From positions 1 through 64,000 of IMG/VR virus record IMGVR_UViG_3300028920_000068: a stretch of 64,000 nt of DNA, one strand, 5' to 3'. Positions 32,099 through 38,958 of this stretch are shown here, piece after piece. How positions within the stretch are numbered: position 1 is the first letter of the stretch; every line of letters begins with the position of its first letter. The position numbers and the translations under genes were made by a program. Below the pieces are notes generated by a model that was not told the DNA's origin, ran no database searches, and was given only the letters and a program-made list of their open reading frames with translations. The DNA comes from a virus.

Positions 32099-32243
32099 AA
32101 CTTTAGCTTTTGAACTTGAATTGAATCAATTATTGGTAAAATATGGTTTTTTAACCTCAACTGTTCAGGCTCATTCTATAATTGTATCTACTTCAGTTAT
32201 GGAAAATCCAGTAATTTCGATTGTTGCTGTTGGAAAGAATTAA
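32073..32243 (+). CDS. 56-residue protein of unknown function
   Basis: The frame MQAKKKDPKTLAFELELNQL then LVKYGFLTSTVQAHSIIVST and SVMENPVISIVAVGKN fits a helix plus two strands. The ribosome site is AATGGAG. One base separates it from the next gene. Likely real from its overlaps and even codon use; role unknown. Confidence 0.5.
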   Translation: MQAKKKDPKTLAFELELNQLLVKYGFLTSTVQAHSIIVSTSVMENPVISIVAVGKN

Positions 32244-32244
32244 T

Positions 32245-32784
32245 ATGAAGATAACTGCCGATATAATTAAAACTGCTGTTTTATCATATTATAGATACCA
32301 AAGACAAATGATCTGTACTGATGAGTGTTGGTGTGGAATTTCTGGGGAAACTTGTGATGTCTTAGTGGATTCAGGAAAATATTTTTATGATATTGAAATT
32401 AAAATTAATAAATATGATTTATGGAAAGGCGAAGCCAAAAAACGAAAACATTATATATATAATCGAGCTATTATAAGCGATCATTTACACCACCCAAATT
32501 ATTTTTTAATTTGTGTTCCGTCTTCCTTAATAAACGAGGCCCAAAAATGGGTACAAGAAACGAATACCAATTATGGTATAATTGAATTCTCCGAAGATCT
32601 TTGGAATCGTATGGGTAAAGCTAAATGCTTTTGGCGATTTGAAGATTTGATTCGAATAAAGCGCAACCCCAAAAAACTCCGGGAAAATAGGGGTACTAGA
32701 TTATCTGAAGCTTTAGTAAAGAGATTATGCTCTGCTTATACAACATTACGACAGAAAAATTTAAGAAAAGGGGTCTGTGGCTGA
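32245..32784 (+). CDS. PD-(D/E)XK nuclease-like protein overlapping a tRNA
   Basis: A 179-residue protein starting MKITADIIKTAVLSYYRYQR. The segment CDVLVDSGKYFYDIEIKINK has the D ... E-x-K strand pattern of restriction-endonuclease-like folds, with a helix and Cys-rich loop (CTDECWCGISGETC) before it. The MmcB-like DNA-repair family has a similar layout. Its last 14 bases, including the stop, lie inside tRNA-Tyr, which is unusual. The start at 32245 follows the previous stop by one base. Confidence 0.6.
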   Translation: MKITADIIKTAVLSYYRYQRQMICTDECWCGISGETCDVLVDSGKYFYDIEIKINKYDLWKGEAKKRKHYIYNRAIISDHLHHPNYFLICVPSSLINEAQKWVQETNTNYGIIEFSEDLWNRMGKAKCFWRFEDLIRIKRNPKKLRENRGTRLSEALVKRLCSAYTTLRQKNLRKGVCG

Positions 32785-32858
32785 GTGGTTAAAAGTAACG
32801 GTCTGTAAAACCGTCGGGTCTTTGCCCTTCGTAGGTTCAAATCCTACCGGGCCCACCA
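32771..32858 (+). tRNA. tRNA-Tyr (anticodon GTA)
   Basis: An 88-nt cloverleaf with a long class II variable arm and encoded CCA. Acceptor GGGTCTG pairs with CGGGCCC, the anticodon arm is ACGGT-CTGTAAA-ACCGT with GTA, the variable arm is CGGGTCTTTGCCCTTC and the T arm is GTAGG-TTCAAAT-CCTAC. The 5' end overlaps the upstream CDS by 14 bases. Confidence 0.93.
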
Positions 32859-32872
32859 TTTTTATCTCAGCC

Positions 32873-32901
32873 TTGACATAGAGCTATCTTTGTGGTATAC
32901 T
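32873..32901 (+). promoter_or_regulatory. sigma-70 promoter with near-extended -10
   Basis: TTGACA (32873-32878), a 17-bp spacer and TATACT (32896-32901), preceded by TGTGG so the -10 context is TGG as in the other copies. It lies 15 bases after tRNA-Tyr and drives a membrane peptide and a DnaQ-like exonuclease. Confidence 0.87.
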
Positions 32902-32919
32902 TATTAAGGTGGTACTTTA

Positions 32920-33087
32920 ATGAAACAATTTTTCTTAACAGTATTTGGAGCCGCCACAGCGAATATTTTAACCTTCCTTTTTTATCAAGGATTTGTTAAA
33001 AGTTATTGGGGCCGCAATGCCAGAGAAGAAATTACTCGTTGGTTTGATCGTATGTCTAAACACATGAGGAAAAAGAAAAATGACTGA
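32920..33087 (+). CDS. 55-residue membrane-anchored peptide
   Basis: First gene after the promoter. One hydrophobic helix (FFLTVFGAATANILTFLFY) is followed by a basic amphipathic tail (WGRNAREEITRWFDRMSKHM). The ribosome site is AAGGTGG. Unknown function. It overlaps the next start by eight bases. Confidence 0.52.
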   Translation: MKQFFLTVFGAATANILTFLFYQGFVKSYWGRNAREEITRWFDRMSKHMRKKKND

Positions 33088-33643
33088 TCGAAATTTTATG
33101 ACTTTAGATTTAGAAATGAATCAGCCCTCTGGTAAAATTATTCAGATCGGTGCTGTAATTGGAAATTTAGCTTCAGGCAAAATTATTGCCGAATACTTAT
33201 GCCATATTAAAGTCCATGAAATGATCTCAGATTATATTCATAATTTAACAGGCATTTCTCAAGAAGACGTTAAACATGGAATTACTTTAGACCAAGCTTA
33301 TCGAAGTTTATCACAGCTTCATAAAAGATACGAATGTTTCCGTAATCCAATTACATGGGGTGGTGGAGATTCATTAGAACTACGCAATCAACTTGGCTGG
33401 CCGACAGATGAGATGTTTCTTTTTGGTCGCCGTTGGATTGATGCTAAAACATTATTCGTTTCTTTAAGGTTCGCCCGGGGACAGCAGCATCAAGCAGGCC
33501 TTGCCCGGGCCTTAAGAAAATTTAATATGGAATTTCAAGGAAAGAAACACTGTGCTGTAGACGATGCTCGGAATACTTTTCTAATTTATCGTCGCATGTT
33601 ACAGGAATTACGAACCCAAAATCTTGGAGAAAATAATGAGTGA
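33080..33643 (+). CDS. DnaQ-like 3'-5' exonuclease
   Basis: A 187-residue DEDD exonuclease. ExoI is TLDLEMNQ (D-x-E), ExoII-like residues lie in the WGGGDSLELRNQ region, and ExoIII is KKHCAVDDARNT (H-x4-D type). IIQIGAVI after ExoI is the normal beta-strand. It may act as a proofreading or RNA/DNA-trimming enzyme in addition to the exonuclease domain in the polymerase. It overlaps both neighbours. Confidence 0.78.
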   Translation: MTDRNFMTLDLEMNQPSGKIIQIGAVIGNLASGKIIAEYLCHIKVHEMISDYIHNLTGISQEDVKHGITLDQAYRSLSQLHKRYECFRNPITWGGGDSLELRNQLGWPTDEMFLFGRRWIDAKTLFVSLRFARGQQHQAGLARALRKFNMEFQGKKHCAVDDARNTFLIYRRMLQELRTQNLGENNE

Positions 33644-34118
33644 ATCAAAATTCAAGACATTACGCCACATTGAAACTGTCCGTAATTACCTGAATTTTGC
33701 GGCTATGGAATTACTGAGACGGGGAACTAAACATGACCAGTCTAAATTAGAGAGCCCGGAATTAGAAATTTTTGAAGAATATACGCCTAAATTACGGGAT
33801 CTTACCTATGATTCACCAGAGTATCGGGCTTGTTTAGAAGAAATGGATGTTGCCATTAAACATCATCATTCCAATAATAGCCATCATCCAGAACATTATG
33901 CTAACGGTATTGAAGATATGGATCTTTTTGATATACTTGAAATGGTCTGTGATTGGAAAGCTGCCGGGATGCGCCAGAATGATGGAAATATTTTAAAGAG
34001 TTTGGAAGTCAACCGGAAAAAGTTTAAGATCAATAAACAGCTTTATGAAATCCTTAAGAATACTGTTGAACGATACATTCAGACATGGGATGTTCCGAAT
34101 AAAGCAAGGGAATCTTAA
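33636..34118 (+). CDS. DUF5662-like phage protein
   Basis: A 160-residue protein with the pattern HIETVRNYLNFAAMELLRRG then TKHDQSKLESPELEIFEEYT and the His cluster IKHHHSNNSHHPEHY, which I recognise as the DUF5662 family common in phages. The His/Asp arrangement resembles an HD-type metal site, so phosphohydrolase activity is possible. The ATG at 33636 follows GGAG by six bases. Confidence 0.7.
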   Translation: MSESKFKTLRHIETVRNYLNFAAMELLRRGTKHDQSKLESPELEIFEEYTPKLRDLTYDSPEYRACLEEMDVAIKHHHSNNSHHPEHYANGIEDMDLFDILEMVCDWKAAGMRQNDGNILKSLEVNRKKFKINKQLYEILKNTVERYIQTWDVPNKARES

Positions 34119-34324
34119 TGAATTTAAAAGAGTCTTTAGAGTCTTATGGATACGATTTATCGGAATTTACTGAAGCACAAATTGAACAGGTTCTAAATAT
34201 AATAGAACGAAAGAATATTTTTCTAGGTATGACGACTAGCGAAATTATAGGTAATTTAGTGAACTTAATTAAAGAAAAACAAACTATACAGGAGGTATCA
34301 AATGGAGCTTACATTCAAAGATAG
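34118..34324 (+). CDS. 68-residue helical protein
   Basis: Starts at an ATG overlapping the previous stop. The product is a helix-rich peptide (FTEAQIEQVLNIIERKNIFL, TTSEIIGNLVNLIKEKQ) without charged clusters or motifs. It overlaps the following gene by 23 bases. Unknown role. Confidence 0.5.
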   Translation: MNLKESLESYGYDLSEFTEAQIEQVLNIIERKNIFLGMTTSEIIGNLVNLIKEKQTIQEVSNGAYIQR

Positions 34325-34637
34325 GTTAGTTTTTGGAAGCCTATATCCGGCCAAAGGTTCTATATTAATCCAAACAATCGTTTCAGATATTCAGGATAAG
34401 GTTAGTCTTTCTCAAGATGATATGGTTAAAGCTAATCTTCGCCTTGAAAATAAACAGTATAAATGGGATACCACAAAGGTAAAACCTATTGAGGTCGAAT
34501 TTACTCATGCTGAATTAAATTTCCTTAAAGAACGGGTTCAGGAATTAGATAAAAAAGAAGAGGTTGAATTTGACTGTTTAGCTTTATTTAAAAAGATCCA
34601 AACCGAACCTTTAAAAAAGAAAAAAGTTAAAAAATAA
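34302..34637 (+). CDS. 111-residue protein of unknown function
   Basis: A GGAGG site lies inside the previous gene. The N-terminal half is beta-rich (LTFKDRLVFGSLYPAKGSIL) and the C-terminal half is a charged helix ending in a Lys tail (KKKKVKK). The arrangement of FTHAELNFLKERVQELDKKE resembles small phage regulators, but no family is certain. Stop and next ATG overlap by one base. Confidence 0.52.
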   Translation: MELTFKDRLVFGSLYPAKGSILIQTIVSDIQDKVSLSQDDMVKANLRLENKQYKWDTTKVKPIEVEFTHAELNFLKERVQELDKKEEVEFDCLALFKKIQTEPLKKKKVKK

Positions 34638-35281
34638 TGCGCTTAAAACAAATCTACTCCGGCCTTTATTTTCTAAAGTTTCCAAATCAGTATGAATTAA
34701 CTATGACTATGATTCGGCTTCAGGAATTTTATGAGAGCCCTTATTTAAAAATCCGAGGAAAAGTTTTTACTTTAGAAGAATTCATGGATATTTATGCTAA
34801 GAATACAGGAAACTTTACCTATTGTACGGACTGGAATGGCTTCAATATTCCCGGAGAAATAATTATTGATTTCTATTTGACTTATTGGGATGATCTCCGA
34901 GAAAAAGAGAAACAATTGTGGAGTCAAATTGATGATATAGTTTTAAATAACTATTCTTATTTTATTGCTGGTTGTGATAATACTGTTTTGGCCCATGAAA
35001 CCGCTCATGGTTTATTTTATCTTAATGAGAATTATCGTAAACAAATATTGGAATTAATTAAAACTATGCCTGCGGGTTTTATATATCGCTTTCAACAAGC
35101 TTTAAAAAAACGGGGCTATTGTAAAAAAGTTTATGCAGATGAAATTCAAGCATATTGTATAGATAATATTATTAGTGGCTGTAATCAGCTTGATACTTTA
35201 AAAGTGTTACCGGGTGAAAAAATCCTTTGGAAACAATTTTATAAAATTTTTAAGAAATATTATAGAGAGAAATTAAAATGA
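34637..35281 (+). CDS. HExxH zinc metallopeptidase-like protein (HETAH)
   Basis: A 214-residue protein with VLAHETAHGLFYL at about 117-129 and a downstream acidic helix (YADEIQAYCIDN, about 173-184) that can give the third ligand Glu. This spacing resembles metzincin-distant or M78/ImmA-like peptidases. It lies in a group with another HExxH gene at 35523. Substrate unknown; no signal peptide, so it is cytoplasmic. Confidence 0.62.
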   Translation: MRLKQIYSGLYFLKFPNQYELTMTMIRLQEFYESPYLKIRGKVFTLEEFMDIYAKNTGNFTYCTDWNGFNIPGEIIIDFYLTYWDDLREKEKQLWSQIDDIVLNNYSYFIAGCDNTVLAHETAHGLFYLNENYRKQILELIKTMPAGFIYRFQQALKKRGYCKKVYADEIQAYCIDNIISGCNQLDTLKVLPGEKILWKQFYKIFKKYYREKLK

Positions 35282-35541
35282 CACCATCTTTTATTCCGTC
35301 TGAATATTTATTAATTACAAGAGGTATACAATCACCTTCTAAAAAAACTATGACTCTTATAATTTCTGCTAAATCTACAGGAGATTATTTGGGTGTCATT
35401 AAATGGTACGGGGCTTGGAGACGATATTGTTTTTATCCAGCAAATATGACTGTATTTTCTTCTGGATGTCTTAAAGATATTCAAAACTGTTTAGATAAAT
35501 TGATGAATGAAAGAAAAACCAAATGCGAAACAAAAAATTAG
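35278..35541 (+). CDS. 87-residue protein of unknown function
   Basis: Overlaps the preceding gene by four bases (ATGA). The central part is beta-rich and aromatic (TGDYLGVIKWYGAWRRYCFY) with a short helical end (KDIQNCLDKLMNERKTK). It resembles small phage ssDNA- or RNA-interacting proteins only in general character. It lies between two HExxH genes. Confidence 0.5.
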   Translation: MTPSFIPSEYLLITRGIQSPSKKTMTLIISAKSTGDYLGVIKWYGAWRRYCFYPANMTVFSSGCLKDIQNCLDKLMNERKTKCETKN

Positions 35542-35930
35542 AAAAGTACGTTAAACGCTATACCGGGGTTTCCTTAAAAGTCATTACTCAAAAATGGTTC
35601 TGGGGTGGTTACGGGGCTAAATATCAATCTAAAGGAATTTTGTATATTCGAGAAGATCTTTTAAATTTTAAACCTTTAATTTGGCATGAAATGGGACATC
35701 TTATGGATGGAGCAGAAGATTGGGTTGAAAATGAAGTCAAAGCTCAACTCGCTGTTTTTAAAAAATTGAAGGATCTTGGTTATGAAAAAATTTATCGAGA
35801 TTCCTTAATGTGGGTAACTGTTCGTTGGGGCAATCAAAACAATGAAAATAACAGAAATTATGCCAAGGCCCGAAAAAGAATTCTCGCCGCTATTATTCAA
35901 AATCCAAAAAAATATGCTTTCTTTGATTAA
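35523..35930 (+). CDS. HExxH zinc metallopeptidase-like protein (HEMGH)
   Basis: A 135-residue protein with LIWHEMGHLMDGAEDWVENE at about 55-74, a textbook HExxH helix followed by Glu residues that may complete the zinc site. The N-terminus is basic with a YTGVSLKVIT strand. A tail of aromatic and Lys residues follows (NPKKYAFFD). It is the fourth such peptidase-like protein in the plus-strand block. Target unknown. Confidence 0.62.
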   Translation: MRNKKLEKYVKRYTGVSLKVITQKWFWGGYGAKYQSKGILYIREDLLNFKPLIWHEMGHLMDGAEDWVENEVKAQLAVFKKLKDLGYEKIYRDSLMWVTVRWGNQNNENNRNYAKARKRILAAIIQNPKKYAFFD

Positions 35931-35944
35931 GGATCTTTAAAATA

Positions 35945-36202
35945 ATGAAAACTCGAGTCGTTCATTGCAAACGTGAACCCTATGATGTCTATATTGGCCG
36001 ACCCTCTAAATGGGGCAACCCCTTTATTATCGGCAAAGACGGGTCTCGAGAAGAAGTGATCCAGAAATATCGTACCTACCTTTTATCCCATCCAAATCTT
36101 CTAAAAGATCTTCTAAGTCTTAAAGGCAAGGTTTTAGGGTGCTGGTGTGCGCCAAAGCCCTGTCATGGTGATGTTTTAGTAGAAATCTTAGAATCTCTCT
36201 GA
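35945..36202 (+). CDS. DUF4326 protein
   Basis: An 85-residue protein with the full DUF4326 pattern: VVHCKREPYDVYIGRPSKWG, NPF, a helix, then LKGKVLGCWCAPKPCHGDVL. The conserved CWCxPxxCHG motif suggests metal or nucleotide chemistry, but the family has no proven function. It is the last plus-strand gene before the convergent junction. Confidence 0.8.
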   Translation: MKTRVVHCKREPYDVYIGRPSKWGNPFIIGKDGSREEVIQKYRTYLLSHPNLLKDLLSLKGKVLGCWCAPKPCHGDVLVEILESL

Positions 36203-36247
36203 GAGCCTCTGTAAGCCGTTTTCTTATTATAAGCCACCCAGTACTGG

Positions 36248-36283
36248 AAAAAGCCCTGATCGTCTGTCTCAGACGAACTGGGC
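36248..36283 (-). terminator. intrinsic terminator, minus strand (distal)
   Basis: On the minus strand a hairpin GCCC-a-G-t-TCGTCTG / CAGACGA-t-C-a-GGGC with an AGA loop is followed by TTTTT (A-run at 36248-36252 on the plus strand). It would stop transcription that reads past the first terminator into the plus-strand block. The seven-base inner stem TCGTCTG/CAGACGA is perfect. Confidence 0.7.
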
Positions 36284-36411
36284 CTCAACCATACCATAAA
36301 TTGACCGGAATGGGGCCACAGTACTGTAATCACCCGGCTGACAGAGCCGGGAGAGCCGAGGGCCGGGGAAACCCCGGGCCGAGGCTGTCTCACGGAAGAG
36401 TTTCTGGTAAT
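36284..36411. other. GC-rich structured intergenic segment
   Basis: Far richer in G+C than its surroundings. Perfect hairpin CCCGGCT-GACAG-AGCCGGG at 36333-36351, a GGCCGGGG-AAA-CCCC hairpin at 36361-36380 with one bulge, and two copies of the palindrome CAGTACTG at 36239-36246 and 36319-36326. No convincing ORF. It lies between two minus-strand terminators, so a small RNA, packaging site or replication element are all possible. Confidence 0.55.
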
Positions 36412-36465
36412 AAAAAAGCCCGGGTATTCCTACTTTACGGTCTAGCCGTATTTCAGATCCCGAGC
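36412..36465 (-). terminator. intrinsic terminator, minus strand (proximal)
   Basis: On the minus strand GCTCGGG pairs with CCCGGGC (one G-T pair), enclosing an inner hairpin TACGG-CTAGA-CCGTA, and is followed directly by TTTTTT (A-run at 36412-36417). It lies 25 bases after the last minus-strand gene, so it should end the late leftward transcript. Confidence 0.75.
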
Positions 36466-36485
36466 TCCGAGCAGGTATTCCTACT
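36423..36485 (+). repeat. 12-bp direct repeat pair GGTATTCCTACT
   Basis: GGTATTCCTACT occurs at 36423-36434 and again at 36474-36485, flanking the inner terminator hairpin. Short, but identical, in a non-coding region. It may be part of the terminator structure or a protein-binding site. Confidence 0.6.
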
Positions 36486-36489
36486 CCAA

Positions 36490-36675
36490 TTATACATTAA
36501 ACATTCTTTGGGCCTGCAAGTCATTTGGATGTTTTTCCATGTGCCGTGCCCGTCTTTTTCTTTTATTATCCTCAGTTCTTGCTCGCTGGCGGACATATTT
36601 ACCAGTAGCTTGATTATGAGCTTGACGGCGTGCTTTGGCTTTATTTCCAAATCTTGCCTTTTGTCTATGCGCCAT
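36490..36675 (-). CDS. 61-residue basic protein
   Basis: Very basic product beginning MAHRQKARFGNKAKARRQAH and continuing NQATGKYVRQRARTEDNKRK, the pattern of small phage proteins that bind nucleic acid. GGGAGGTG lies eight bases before the ATG, a strong ribosome site. It is the last gene of the long minus-strand transcript. Function unknown; a ribosome- or DNA-associated peptide would fit the charge. Another frame over the same bases has no good start. Confidence 0.6.
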   Translation of the reverse strand: MAHRQKARFGNKAKARRQAHNQATGKYVRQRARTEDNKRKRRARHMEKHPNDLQAQRMFNV

Positions 36676-36698
36676 GATGTGTCACCTCCCTTCAGTAA

Positions 36699-36731
36699 CT
36701 ACATCACGGCAAAACCTCCTGTTAAAATCAT
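36699..36731 (-). CDS. possible 10-residue leader peptide
   Basis: Between two genes a minus-strand ATG preceded by GAGGAGG opens MILTGGFAVM and stops. A second AGGAGG lies inside it and a third GGAGG precedes the next gene. Three consecutive ribosome sites in about 60 bases are unusual and could couple translation. It may equally be chance. Confidence 0.25.
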   Translation of the reverse strand: MILTGGFAVM

Positions 36732-36743
36732 ACGACCTCCTCT

Positions 36744-36938
36744 TTATTTCTTTCCCGATCCCGGACGTTCTTTTCTTCGCATTTCTCCACCACATTTAGG
36801 ACATTTAATATCCTTACAATGCTTTGAAGTCTTCTTTGTATGACCACAATCCACACATTCACAATTATGTGTTTCCCTTAAATCCTGATAAGGTCTACGC
36901 TTTTTAATAATATTAGTAAAAAATTTTTCAGCACTCAT
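36744..36938 (-). CDS. zinc-ribbon protein with RRPY motif
   Basis: A 64-residue protein. The first part EKFFTNIIKKRRPYQDLRE is followed by a four-Cys zinc ribbon (CECVDCGH ... CPKCGGE) and a basic end. The motif FFxxxIKxRRPYxDxR is also the C-terminal end of the protein at 52272-52601, suggesting a common origin or partner. Function unknown. Confidence 0.6.
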   Translation of the reverse strand: MSAEKFFTNIIKKRRPYQDLRETHNCECVDCGHTKKTSKHCKDIKCPKCGGEMRRKERPGSGKK

Positions 36939-36953
36939 TTAATTCCCCTTATT

Positions 36954-37142
36954 TTAAGAATTTAATTTTTCAATATCTACTGTTAAAAGTTTTTTCTTAT
37001 CCTCAACCGATTTTGAAAGAAGTTGCTTATCTACCGATTCTCTAATTTGATTTTCTGCAATCTTTTTTAAATAAGCCTCAATATCAGATAAACCTAAATC
37101 CATTAAGGCCTGAATTTCTTCTTGAGTTAAATTAATTTCCAT
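36954..37142 (-). CDS. 62-residue helical protein
   Basis: Start MEINLTQEEIQALMDLGLSD then IEAYLKKIAENQIRESVDKQ: a two-helix, charged peptide. A GGGGGTG-type site precedes the ATG. It lies between the fibre gene and the zinc-ribbon gene and could be a fibre chaperone by position, which is only a guess. Confidence 0.52.
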   Translation of the reverse strand: MEINLTQEEIQALMDLGLSDIEAYLKKIAENQIRESVDKQLLSKSVEDKKKLLTVDIEKLNS

Positions 37143-37160
37143 TTTTACACCCCCTTAAAG

Positions 37161-38894
37161 TTATGATAAAGCATAATAAGGAACCGCTTTTTGTCCTCCA
37201 TCAATAGTCATACCAAGAAATCCATCAGGAGCATCTGTTGTTGGATCTTTCGTTGAAGATACCGTACATCCATCAAATCTTATACATCTTCCTGAGCCGT
37301 CAACAGGAGTACCGTTATTATCTAAATAAAGTATATATTTTCCACTTGCTAAATTTCCATTTTGTTTCAAATGCAACAAATTACCAATTCCATCGGCCTC
37401 TAATAATGTATTATCAGCAGTTGCCAAACTACTATCCTGCATTACATATAAAAGAGGATTATTTACTTGTGGTGCATTTGAATATATTAAACAGGCCGCA
37501 GTAAGCGTCCCGGATTTGATAACACCTGCCGAAACAATTTCTACAACAGTACCTGTTCCCACATTATCAAAACGTGCCATATTAGCTGTCGACGATGAAT
37601 TATTATTCCGAATATTTACGAGATAAGAATTAATCTGTATTGCATTACTATAAATATACAAAGCATATCTATTCGCAGCCAAAACACCGTTTTGAGTAAG
37701 AAGTAAGTTCGTTCCAGAACCATCATTATATATTTCTACCACACCTGCTGTAGACGAAACATGATCTTGAACAATTCTGGCTAACAAAGAATCATTATTT
37801 TGTATAGCACTAGAAGAAAGATCAAAAGCATACCTCCCAGAATCAAGAACTCCACCAACAAGAATATTTAAACATCTCCCTCTACCACCACCACTTATTC
37901 GTACTACATCACTGAGAGAATTAGCATGTGTTAATTGAAACATTGCTAATTGTGCATCCCCATCTGTTTGTTCAACATCAGACAATGCAAATAATCCTCG
38001 CTTGCCTGAAGCCAAAGCAACATCTATTTTAATATATACACCATGCTTATCGGATAAAGCATTTACAATATTCAATCTCCCATCGGGATTATCGGTTCCT
38101 ATCCCAACCTTACCTTCCTTTAAAACTAGTGTATTTACAACAGCAGAGGCAGCAACAGATTGAAAAACTGCAACTGAATTTTGATTAATAGAAACATTAT
38201 CGCTTCCATCAACAGCAACTACACCAGAATCTAATTGTGTATCTGTATTTTGACTATGCTTTAATGAAATAGCACTCGCTATATCCGCATCAGCCTTTAC
38301 TGTTGCTAATGATACCGAATTTTCTTCGACACCATCTAATTTATTTTTTAAATCCGTAGTAAAAGCCTCTTCAATAGCATCTAAAGTTCCTTTATTACTA
38401 TGGGTATGCTCATTAGCTACAGCATCCGTTGTATCTAAATTAGGAACATTAGATAATCCAACATCTATCTTATCTACGCCATGAGGATTATTCAAATCTT
38501 CTATATGATCTTTAACTTCTTCTGCTGTTTTACTATTGCCCTCACCATCATCCAAACTTTCGGCCTTATCTACAATACCATCATCATCAGTATCATATAC
38601 TGATTTTTTCATATCACCAGCAGATGCGCTAAATTCTTTTCTTCCTTCTAAAGAATAAGAAATCACCGCTGTACCAGTCGAGGCTTTAAATCGGATCTTA
38701 GTACAGTCATAATTATCCGTAAGAACATCTCCAGAATTACCCGTCTGTTGACGTACCCACGAAGTATCATCGTAAACTTCCACAATAACACTACCAGAAA
38801 TAATATGCAGACCCCATTCACTAATAACAAAATCTGGCTCCACAACTGTATAAGTAGTAGTTAAATTTTCTGTATTATCTCTTAAAAACCGCAT
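37161..38894 (-). CDS. tail fibre-like structural protein
   Basis: A 577-residue protein. The first 95 residues form a beta-domain, then a linker with VDKIDVGLSNVPNLDTTDAV and a segment LKHSQNTDTQLDSGVVAV typical of phage fibre shafts, then GKVGIGTDNPDGRLNI as in fibre or adhesin trimers, and a long beta-rich C-terminus with repeated NxxxxNNxSSSTANMARFDN-type units. It probably binds the host surface at the tail tip. The KHSQNTD unit also occurs in the protein at 61591-63354. Confidence 0.72.
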   Translation of the reverse strand: MRFLRDNTENLTTTYTVVEPDFVISEWGLHIISGSVIVEVYDDTSWVRQQTGNSGDVLTDNYDCTKIRFKASTGTAVISYSLEGRKEFSASAGDMKKSVYDTDDDGIVDKAESLDDGEGNSKTAEEVKDHIEDLNNPHGVDKIDVGLSNVPNLDTTDAVANEHTHSNKGTLDAIEEAFTTDLKNKLDGVEENSVSLATVKADADIASAISLKHSQNTDTQLDSGVVAVDGSDNVSINQNSVAVFQSVAASAVVNTLVLKEGKVGIGTDNPDGRLNIVNALSDKHGVYIKIDVALASGKRGLFALSDVEQTDGDAQLAMFQLTHANSLSDVVRISGGGRGRCLNILVGGVLDSGRYAFDLSSSAIQNNDSLLARIVQDHVSSTAGVVEIYNDGSGTNLLLTQNGVLAANRYALYIYSNAIQINSYLVNIRNNNSSSTANMARFDNVGTGTVVEIVSAGVIKSGTLTAACLIYSNAPQVNNPLLYVMQDSSLATADNTLLEADGIGNLLHLKQNGNLASGKYILYLDNNGTPVDGSGRCIRFDGCTVSSTKDPTTDAPDGFLGMTIDGGQKAVPYYALS

Positions 38895-38903
38895 ATAAAC
38901 CCC

Positions 38904-38957
38904 TTAATAAATATAAATAATAGCCCAACCACATGCCCCTAAAATACCAACCCACAT
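38904..38957 (-). CDS. possible 17-residue hydrophobic peptide
   Basis: Between two structural genes a minus-strand ATG with AGAGG upstream opens MWVGILGACGWAIIYIY. It fills most of the gap and would be a tiny membrane peptide. Support is weak. Confidence 0.3.
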   Translation of the reverse strand: MWVGILGACGWAIIYIY

Positions 38958-38958
38958 A

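Noticed and set aside
36253-36283. Hammerhead-ribozyme-like core (CTGAT ... CAGACGAAC) on the plus strand
   Set aside because: The essential GA after CTGAT and the third A of GAAA are missing, and the hairpin is fully explained as a minus-strand terminator with a T-run.
36453-36650. Alternative 65-codon minus-strand frame overlapping the basic 61-aa gene
   Set aside because: The other frame has the strong GGGAGGTG ribosome site and a coherent basic product; this one has neither.
36301-36843. Plus-strand ORF of 180 codons across the convergent junction
   Set aside because: It runs through terminators and antisense to two minus-strand genes with good ribosome sites, and its composition is not protein-like.
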